This document shows positions 57,369-64,000 of a DNA stretch of 64,000 nucleotides, piece by piece. Every line of letters starts with the position of its first letter. Within the stretch, counting starts at the first letter, position 1. The notes beneath the pieces are model-generated. The model did no database searches. It worked only from the letters and a program-made list of their open reading frames with translations, and was not told the DNA's origin. Position numbers and translations under genes: made by a program. The DNA is from Petunia secreta (lineage: Eukaryota > Streptophyta > Magnoliopsida > Solanales > Solanaceae): assembly GCA_029990175.1 (NCBI GenBank), contig JARKIP010000030.1, positions 17,075,501-17,139,500 of the forward strand. Reading direction: 5' to 3'.

Positions 57369-57720
57369 TCATATATACGTACCTATATGCTGAAAGCATA
57401 AAGTCTGAAAAGATGACACGACCTTAACTTGTTGGCAATTAGAACACTGAGCCAAAAATTCTGCTACGTCACACTTCATTCCGTCCCACCAATAAATCTG
57501 CTTAAGATCATGGTACATTTTAGTCCAACCTGGATGAACAGTGTATTTGGAATAATGTGCCTCTATCATAATCTGTCCACGTAAATCTGCAACATCAGGA
57601 ACACAAAGTCTATCTTTATACATGTGAATACCGTCAGTAGTAACCCTGTATGGTGACTCCGCTTTTCTTCTGGCTATCTGTCTGTATTCAACTAGAACTG
57701 GATCCTCATACTAACGCTGT
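57369..57720 (-). pseudogene. Antisense gypsy integrase zinc-binding fragment
   Basis: The minus strand reads YEDPVLVEYRQIARRKAES, then DRLCVPDVADLRGQIMIEAH, then YHDLKQIYWWDGMKCDV and CSNCQQVK. The H...H...C..C arrangement (His in EAHYSKY, His in VHPG, Cys in QCSNC) is the H2C2 zinc-binding domain at the start of gypsy integrases. It lies opposite to the chromovirus and ends without a catalytic core, so it is a fragment of another element. Confidence 0.75.
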
Positions 57721-57959
57721 TTTACTTCATGAAAATTTAGAGTTAAAGGTCTAGTGCAGCTTGTCATCCTTCCATCATTGGCATATCTCCTTCACACCTC
57801 AACTCTTTGAGAAGTTACTTTAGCGTTATAAGTGCACATGTAATCAACTTTATTGCTGGTATTCTCCCTCAGCTCATGGTCCAACTACATGTCTCTTTTA
57901 TTTTCACTTTTTCAAGTCATAATATCTCCAATTCAAAGACAATACCCTGAAGTAGATGT

Positions 57960-58230
57960 TCAGTCGGGAGATCATTCCTGGTCTGCATCATACTATCCAG
58001 TAGTATTTGCATGATCCTTATCCTTATATAATAGACCCTGTTCAGATGAACCTTTGACATACATTAGGATATGAGTAACTACATTGCCACAAGGAGCTTG
58101 CGGAACAACACTAACATCAACTGAGATGTAGCATAGTGCGTTCATAAAAATAATATAGCTTCCATCAAATCTAGTGACAAGGTACTTCAAAATCTCCCAC
58201 TATTGCATCAAGCGTGGCCTAATTCTTAGT
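57960..58230 (-). pseudogene. Antisense Ty1/copia RNase H-region fragment
   Basis: The minus strand gives SVVPQAPCGNVVTHILMYVK then GSSEQGLLYKDKDHANTTG and, after a stop, YDADQE. This corresponds to the copia RNase H start, where the usual text is VLRYLKG, GLLY and YSDADWAG. The acidic YSDAD motif is degraded. It is a small insert or rearranged piece inside the chromovirus. Confidence 0.7.
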
Positions 58231-58564
58231 TCCATCGACCTGTTCTATATCAAAAGGTATATCGAAGAGGTGATTATTGGCTGAATTATATTAATCCATC
58301 CAGAGTTTTGTATATCTTTGTTTCAAAAAAGTAAAACTCTCCTCTCGTGATCGAGGAAGGATCATTTTAGTCAAGATAAGCTGGGCAATGGTGTTATCAT
58401 ATTATCAAGATATATTTTATTCAAAGAGTTCGGTGCATGTGTTATAATTCTGATAATGTAATCATGAGATAATGTCCGTGGAATATATTATGAAGGTCGT
58501 TCAATTTCTTTTGATATCTGTGTAAATTTTTCTTTAAACTTGGGCTCGTTCGAGGACGAACGAG
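58231..58564. other. 3' end of the chromovirus interior
   Basis: No intact frame. Ends with the pol-tail sequence GCTCGTTCGAGGACGAACGA at about 58545-58564. Confidence 0.5.
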
Positions 58565-58581
58565 AGTATAAGTGAGGAGAA
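58565..58581 (+). other. Polypurine tract of the chromovirus
   Basis: AGTATAAGTGAGGAGAA lies directly before TGAAACG of the 3' LTR and matches the AAGTGGGGGAGAAT-like tract of plant chromoviruses with some substitutions. Confidence 0.65.
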
Positions 58582-61164
58582 TGAAACGTCCTCGGTCAGT
58601 CGTTTCGGAAGTTAGGACTCCGATTAGCATGCCGATAATTTTAAAATATTCGTAAGGTCCATTAGGACCTGTCTGTAAAATTTTAGTTAAATCAGACCTC
58701 ATTTGGTACGTATCGGAAGAAGATTTCAGTTTTTATTGTCGATAAATATTAAAAAGAGGTTTTCGAGCTCAATTTTGGCGAATGAACTCCGATTCGAAAT
58801 CCGAAAGCGCTATTGGGTTTCTATGATTATTTATGACTTTTATGAACTTTCGAAAGTGAATTTCGAGGTTGTTCCGCTAGTTTCCGCTAAAATGCCGAAA
58901 GTTAAATAATTAGACCTTTTTCTATTTAATTTGCATATTGAGTTTCGGGAGTCCGATTTGAGATCTACCTTAGTTAGTGTGTTACATATATTTTGTATAA
59001 CATGTATACAAAATTTGGAATTATTTCGAGTATCATAGGGTACCGTTTTAATTTTTTATTAAGAAAATAAAATATAAAAGTAAAAGAGAAAAGGAAAAGA
59101 CAAAAAGAAGGAAGTCAAAGACGGTGGACATTTGAGCTGATAAAAGCTCTAATGATCAGAAATGAGGAAAACAAAGCATCAGAAACAATATGAAATAGAG
59201 AGAAAACGAAATGACGGGGAGGAAGAGAAAAAATATCAGAAAATGAGAAAAGAGTCAGAAAAAGATAGAATTTTCGCCCTGAAACACTCAGGTAATGATC
59301 TTAATGCATTATTTTAGTTTATTACGTGTGTTTGAATATATTTTGACGGTAAAAATTGGGATATTAGACATCGTTTTAATAAATTCAATTAATAGTTTGA
59401 AGGATCAATTGGATCCCGATAATGAAAATGATTATATATTCATACTCAGTGAGTTATGAGCAACATATAAATGTAATTTATTTAGGGTTTGGTTATGTGA
59501 CCTTGAAACCTGTACATAGGCCTGTCCTGCGTATTGCGTATGCGAATAGGGTATCAGGTTTCTAACCGGATTGCCCTGAGATATTAGGAATAAAGCCTTT
59601 AGCCTAATTTGATATATTTTTCTGCTTATTGAATAAAGCGGGATAGTTTGGCAATGAAACCAAAGAACAAAGCAGTTATTGAGTGGATGTGCTAACTTTG
59701 TAACAAGGTAAGTATTTGTATCTATTTCTTTGGAGGCCCTTGGCCTCGTGGATAATCTACCACGTGTTCCTTACATGTGTAACTGCCGATAGGCGTACTC
59801 ATTACGCCTTACCTTTGGATTTACATTATATATTATATGTTATGTCATGTTGCTGGTATTGCATTGAGGATCTGAGCATTGTACTCTGGCTGTGAGTTGG
59901 CATATACTTTCTGGTTATCGATAAGAGTCCCGCGCTGGTGACGGGTTATTATTGCATCATGTTGCATTCATATGCATTATGTTGCATTCACATGCATTAC
60001 ATCGCATACATATTGGGTGCAGGAGGATTCCGCTCCATTGCATACATATTGGGTGCAGGAGGATTCCGCCCCAGGAGCAGGAGGATTCCACTCCATTGCA
60101 TAAATATTGGGTGCAGGAGGATTCCGCTCCATTGCATACATATTGGGTGCAGCAGGATTCCGCCCCAAGAGTAGGAGGATTCCGCTCTATTATATCATAT
60201 TGAGGTGCAGGAGGATTTTTCCCCAGGAGCAGGAGGATTCCGCTCCATTGCATCATATTGAGGGTAGGAGGATTCCACCCTAGGAGCAGGAGGATTCCAC
60301 TCCATTGCATCATATTGAGGGTAGGAGGATTCCGTCCTAGGAGCAGGAGGGTTCCGCTCCATTGCATCATATTGAGGGCAGGAGGATTCCGCCCTGGAGT
60401 AGGAGGATTCCGCTCCATTCATTTGATACATATGACTCCATTGTATCATACTGCATTCATTCCATTTCATTGCATTGGTTGTGGTGTATTGTGTGATTAT
60501 AATGTGATGTTTCGTGAATATGTCATGTATTCCTGATTGTTGATATGTTCGAGATGCCTATATGTTCTATCTATCATATGTCCCTGGTTGTTTATAAATT
60601 TATGGTGTCATACATTATCGGACCATACCTTTTCATAATTTAAATAAGAGGAATTTGGTTTATCTGTTTCTTCTCCCTGGCTAGCTATCCTATTCTTTGA
60701 GGTGGCTAGTCTGCCCCACTTATTGAGTCCTTTTGACTCACCCTTGTTTGTTTCTTGTCTATCTATTTCGTTTCGGCAGGTTCGCTCCAGGATTGTGTTT
60801 GCCACGTTGTGAAAGAGCTAAGACGACTTCTGCTATTAGGGTGAGCCAGCTTTTATTCCGGATGGCCACCAGTTTATTGTTTATTATTTCAGATGCATTT
60901 TGCTCCCTTCAGGAGGTAACTGTCTTCTTTTGTACTCTTAGATGTCTAGTTTGGATAGCCCTAAACCTAGTATGTTGGGTAGTCAGCTGTAATTTATTTT
61001 GTACAACTTAGAGGTATCAGTATGTCCGCGTTTTTTTTAAGTCTTGTCCTTATTTATGAATTTTTATATTTATTTTCCTAATTTAATTGGTAAGGGTTCG
61101 CTCGGCGGGTCTAGGGGAGGATGTCGGATGCCCATACGGCCTAACCGGATCCCGGTTCGTGTCA
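58582..61164 (+). repeat. Full-length 3' LTR of the chromovirus
   Basis: 2583 bp from TGAAACGTCC to TTCGTGTCA. It contains a minisatellite (60008-60420), CTTATTGAGTCCTTTTGACT at about 60718-60737, and a 3' section with GGTTCGCTCGGCGGGTCTAG and GATGTCGGATGCCCATACGG, sequences seen in chromovirus LTRs of this plant group. Confidence 0.85.
60008..60420. repeat. Minisatellite in the chromovirus LTR (GCAGGAGGATTCCGC core)
   Basis: The core AGGAGGATTCCGCTCCATTG occurs about fifteen times in two arrangements. A 36-bp unit with CATACATATTGGGTGC fills the left part. A 57-bp higher-order unit (AGGAGCAGGAGGATTCCGC plus TTGCATCATATTGAGGG) fills the right part. Long open frames on both strands here are a product of the repeat. 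Confidence 0.9.
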
Positions 61165-61500
61165 CCTGTGCTAAGCACAACTGCTTAATTGTCGTGTCTC
61201 GATTTATTAAATGTAGTTGTAGTATTTTGACATTTATTCTTAAATCGCGCTTTGATATTTGACCAAAGATTGTTTCAAGTCACCCGCTGGCTACAACCCT
61301 AACACAACTTTATACAATGTCACCCACAGGGTAAACTTTAGAACTAATTGATTTTTTCGATTAAATTTTCCCTTGCCTAATAAGCAGACAACTAGTCATA
61401 CTTATGATTATAGGTTTGTCTAAATATATTGTGTTCCATTATTTAAATGACTTTCAGTTAAAAAGTTTAATATGAAGTGGCTAAATTACAAAGCCATATA
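61165..61500 (-). repeat. Outer part of the split Tat-type 5' LTR and flank
   Basis: Begins with the second CCTGT and continues GCTAAGCACAACTGCTTAAT, completing the LTR broken at 54792. The outer LTR edge cannot be fixed; it may lie near 61310-61330. Beyond it the sequence is AT-rich and unassigned. Confidence 0.5.
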
Positions 61501-61673
61501 AATCAGCCCATTTCAAAGCAAAAGAGACGGGCGAAGTACACAAAAGGCCACTTTTGCCACTGGTCTTTGGGTACAGGCCACTAATATCAAAATATTTACT
61601 TTGTAGCCACTTTCATTACACCCACCAAAAATAAAAAAGACTAAATTACCCCCCCCCCCCAATTCTATTTTCA

Positions 61674-61681
61674 TATATAAA
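61674..61681 (+). promoter_or_regulatory. Candidate TATA box
   Basis: TATATAAA is followed 20-60 bp later by a CT-rich leader (CTTCATCTCTCAGTTCTG), a layout typical of a plant core promoter. It could drive the ORF at 63080 through a long leader or intron; an AG acceptor-like TTTCTCCAG lies at about 63058-63066. A run of 12 C (61649-61660) lies just upstream. Confidence 0.35.
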
Positions 61682-61909
61682 CATCACAGTTCGTTTATTT
61701 CTTCATCTCTCAGTTCTGTGTTCCTCTGTTGGTGCTGCTCAATTCTCTCACTTCAATTTTCTTCACCAATTTTGGTTTCAATTTTAGCTATTATCTTAAA
61801 CAATTGTGAGTATTCTTCATTTCAATTTTACGTTATGCTGCATTAGGACTGAATTTGAACTAAGTTCAATGCATGTGAACTGAATTTCATTTAAATTTAA
61901 GTAGTTTTA

Positions 61910-62545
61910 ATGCCTCGATGAGACATCGTCGCCTGAACTTCGGTTTTTAAGGCCTTAATATTCAAGTATAAAGTGAAAAACTAGCTCAGGAACTAAATTC
62001 AATCAATCAAAACTGAATTTCAGATAAATTCATTTCAATTTTAGCAGTTTTAATACCTCGATGAGACGTTGATGGTTGAACTTCAGTGCTTAAATCATGA
62101 AAGTTTATTTATAAACTGAAAAAGCAACCTCAGGACTTGGCGATTACTTATCTCCATTGTCGTGTGAAGTATCAGCACTCTAGCACTGAAGTTGAACTAA
62201 ATTCAGTTCATTAAGACTGAACTTCAGTGCTAAAGGTCTGAAAGTTCATTTATAAACTGAAAAAAGCAACCTCATGACTTGGCGATTACTTATCGCCATT
62301 TTCACTTGAAGTATCAGCACATTAGCACTGAAGTTCAACTAAATTCAGTTCATTAAGACTGAACTTCAATGCTTAAGGCCTGAAAGTTAATTTATAAACT
62401 GAAGAAAGCAACCTCAGGACTTGGCAATTACTTATCGCCATTGTTACGTAAAGTATCGGTACACTAGCACTCAAGTTGAACTAAATTCATTTCATTAAGA
62501 CCGAACTTCATTGCTTAAGTCCTGAAAGTTTATTTATAAACTGAA
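61910..62545 (+). repeat. 142-bp tandem repeat, three clear copies plus older ones
   Basis: The landmark GCAACCTCAGGACTTGGCGA occurs at about 62124, 62266 and 62408, giving a 142-bp period. Each unit also carries TAAATTCAGTTCATTAAGAC and GAACTTCAGTGCTTAAGG. More diverged copies extend left to about 61910 (CCTCGATGAGACATCGTCGC and CCTCGATGAGACGTTGATGG). Confidence 0.85.
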
Positions 62546-62548
62546 TTT

Positions 62549-63040
62549 AGGGAGAGAGCTTTCAACAGCCTTATGGATAGAAGTTCACGGCCATATAGAT
62601 AGAGCTTAGTTCAATCGTTATGGATAGAACTTAAGAACTTCAATCCATAAAGGGAGAGCTTTCAATAGCCTTATGGATAGAACGTAGTTCAATCCTTATG
62701 GATAGAACTTAAGTCCATATGGACAGAACTTCAATCCGTAGGGGGAAAATTTTCAACAGCCTTATGGATAGAACTTAAGTCCATATGGACGAAACTTCAA
62801 TCCATAAGCGGAGAGCTTTCAACAGCCTTATGGATAGAAGTTCAGGGCCATATAAATAGAACTTAGTTCAATCCTTATGGATAGAACATAAGTCCATATG
62901 GATTGAACTTGAAATCCATAGTGGGAGAGCTTTCAAACAACCTTATAGATATAAGTTCAGGGCCATATAAACAGAAGTTCACTCCTTATAGATTCAGGTT
63001 CAGGACAATACAGATAGAAGTTAAGTCCATATGAAAAACA
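62549..63040 (+). repeat. Second tandem block, five units of about 75-115 bp
   Basis: Units start with GGGAGAGCTTTCAACAGCCT at about 62549, 62649, 62736, 62809 and 62922. They contain TTATGGATAGAACTTAAGTC and CATATGGACAGAACTTCAAT in varying number. The short motif TATGGATAGAACTT is itself repeated within units. Confidence 0.85.
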
Positions 63041-63079
63041 TCCATACTAACACAATTCTTTCTCCAGTTTACTTATTTA

Positions 63080-63505
63080 ATGCAAAATGGCTATAGTTTG
63101 TCTGTTGTTGCTTTCAATGGGAATTGGACACAAGTTTATAAGTACTTGGATCATGAAATAAAACTTCTACTTGTTAATGAAATGATTGAATTCAGAACTT
63201 TTGTGAACAAGATTTATGAAGCAATATATTTCGCTGAAGATATGAATATATGGTTTGATATTAGAATGGATTCGAGCAAACGAATGCTTGTAACAACAGA
63301 AGAAGAACTCGGGACATGTATCCACTTGTTGAAGAGTGATTCATCTTTCAAGAATAGCCGTTTTGTCATTGGCAAGCTAGAGAATCAGACTCCATACACA
63401 GAGGTTCCACACGAAGATGGGAACTTGATAATGCAGATCGACTGCAATCAAGCAATTGAAACGCCGGATGTTATTTGCCACGATTACACCACTTTACTGT
63501 TTTAA
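63080..63505 (+). CDS. MULE transposase N-terminal-like ORF, 141 residues, truncated
   Basis: Starts MQNGYSLSVVAFNGNWTQVY and shows the fold-like pattern of the region before the MuDR domain in plant MURA proteins: a W near the start, a FRTFVNKIYEAI segment, WFDIRMDSS, and TEEELGTCIHLL. MURA transposases cut and join Mutator-like DNA. The DDE core, the MuDR/SWIM zinc motifs and all later parts are missing. The frame stops in CTGTTTTAAGG, where unrelated repeat sequence begins, so the true ORF was probably cut by an insertion. A stand-alone small gene is less likely. Confidence 0.45.
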   Translation: MQNGYSLSVVAFNGNWTQVYKYLDHEIKLLLVNEMIEFRTFVNKIYEAIYFAEDMNIWFDIRMDSSKRMLVTTEEELGTCIHLLKSDSSFKNSRFVIGKLENQTPYTEVPHEDGNLIMQIDCNQAIETPDVICHDYTTLLF

Positions 63506-64000
63506 GGACCAGTTCCTTAAAATGTGTTCCTTTACTCTAAGATATGCGGAATTAAAACTGTAAGTAATTGAACACCAGATATTAGCGTGGAAAAACCCCT
63601 TGACTCGGGATCAAAAAACCACGACCTACTTCTCAAGTAGGATTTCAACTTCACTATGTAAAAAGACCCACTTGGTTACAAGACTCACTCTTACTAACCT
63701 AGGACTAACTCTAATCCTTTAGTGATCTTTCTCACGATCAGTGAAGTTGTGTCAAGTCCACGACTTGAACCAGAAAGTTTACAACTCGATTTTCGCTTAC
63801 TACAATTGAACTAAGACTTGAACTTTTAAAAGATTCAATCTAAGGAACAGGTTCTAACTTAGTTCTACTGTAGCTAACTGATTACACAAATAAGTTAATG
63901 ACTCTTTTAAGCTTTTGCTCGATGCTCTCTGTATTTGTGCACCCTTCTATGGCTGATATGCTCCACGTTTTATAGCTCCAGCAGCCAAGAAATCTTGAGC
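63498..64000. mobile_element. Probable LTR or other repeat running off the window
   Basis: From TGTTTTAAGGACCAGTTCCT the sequence changes character. It contains AGCGTGGAAAAACCCCTTGA and a CACGACCTACTTCTCAAGTA segment with no coding frame, of the type seen in copia-like LTRs and intergenic repeats of this plant group. The TG start at 63498 is a guess; the other end lies outside. Confidence 0.3.

Larger units (their letters stand above)
54793..61164 (+). mobile_element. Degraded chromovirus-type Ty3/gypsy element nested in a Tat-type LTR
   Basis: The target duplication CCTGT is perfect (54788-54792, 61165-61169). The LTR begins TGAAACG and ends GTGTCA. Before the 3' LTR lies TTCGAGGACGAACGAGAG then AGTATAAGTGAGGAGAA, the pol end and purine tract typical of plant chromoviruses. 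The 5' LTR has lost about 1.3 kb at its 3' side together with the primer site and most of gag. The interior is about 2.5 kb and contains unrelated antisense fragments. It is far from autonomous. Confidence 0.85.
47340..61300 (-). mobile_element. Truncated Tat/Ogre-type LTR element, split by a nested chromovirus
   Basis: On the minus strand the remains read: 5' LTR (from about 61.3 kb down to 61165, then 54792-54550), primer site, leader, a broken gag (52934-51140), a non-coding 3' part, and a 41-bp tandem array. The left flank of the nested insertion (GGCATCCTCGAATCCTGT) joins directly to the right flank (GCTAAGCACAACTGCTTAAT). No pol and no 3' LTR were found, so the element is truncated on the left. 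The right LTR edge is uncertain. The primer-site and internal motifs are shared with the element at 6123-16220, so the two are related. Confidence 0.7.
61520..63505 (+). mobile_element. 5' half of a probable Mutator-like element (MULE)
   Basis: A segment starting near GGCCACTTTTGCCACTGGTC (about 61549) is followed by a TATA motif, a pyrimidine-rich leader, two blocks of tandem repeats and an ORF resembling the N-terminus of plant MURA transposases. No second terminal repeat lies within the window, because another repeat takes over near 63500. Superfamily assignment rests on the ORF and layout only. Confidence 0.45.

Noticed and set aside
59957..60418. 153-codon minus frame with PPTPGRNPPA-like repeats
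   Set aside because: It is only the translation of the LTR minisatellite; both strands stay open because of the repeat.

Overview
This window is nuclear DNA of a flowering plant, most likely a eudicot and probably Solanaceae. It is AT-rich and crowded with plant-type mobile elements: two Tat/Ogre-type Ty3/gypsy elements, a chromovirus, Athila-like pol, CACTA with CACTACAAGAAA ends, Stowaway, hAT MITEs and a MULE. The only host-type genes I can recognise (neprosin, HMG-box, RING-H2) are plant families and are broken by introns, stops or frameshifts. The family placement rests on familiarity with these repeats and was not tested by a search. I found no host gene that looks intact.

Layout. 1-6060: AT-rich DNA without a recognisable gene, with two outward-facing Helitron-like 3' ends (2416-2443 and 5811-5837) and a tiny poly-A insertion with flanking repeats (about 1943-1993). 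6063-16661: an old palindromic TIR element split by a complete 10.1-kb LTR element (6123-16220) on the minus strand. That element has 2.5-kb LTRs, a Tat/Ogre-type primer site and a repeat-rich interior with no recognisable protein. 16.7-20 kb: a decayed HMG-box gene, a Stowaway MITE, a frameshifted RING-H2 fragment, a long (TC)n and a 690-bp CACTA derivative. 20.8-25.9 kb: a 2.2-2.6-kb unit present twice in tandem. 25.9-28.1 kb: a probable LTR relic with a 51-bp repeat.

28443-34354: a complete 5.9-kb LTR element with TSD, initiator-Met primer site and polypurine tract. It encodes a degraded protease-like segment and a 423-residue acidic ORF of unknown function, but no reverse transcriptase or integrase. 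34.4-40.2 kb: decayed Athila-like gypsy coding remnants on the minus strand. 42.5-46.6 kb: a multi-exon neprosin-domain pseudogene on the minus strand with two hAT-type MITEs in its largest intron, both with 8-bp target duplications.

47.3 kb to about 61.3 kb: a second minus-strand Tat/Ogre-type element with a degraded gag, no recognised pol, and a 41-bp tandem array whose units each carry a short hairpin. Its 5' LTR is split by a plus-strand chromovirus (54793-61164, perfect TSD CCTGT). The chromovirus has lost half its 5' LTR and most of its interior and carries antisense gypsy integrase and copia fragments. 61.5-63.5 kb: what looks like the 5' half of a Mutator-like element, with two tandem-repeat blocks ahead of a 141-residue transposase N-terminal-like ORF. 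The right end (about 63.5-64 kb) looks like another repeat running off the window.

The genes do not form a pathway. The logic of the window is layered transposition. The best candidates for something undescribed are the hairpin array with apparently compensated stems (47.4-48.6 kb), the RT-less element with the acidic ORF (28.4-34.4 kb), and the two RT-less Tat-type elements that share primer-site and internal motifs.
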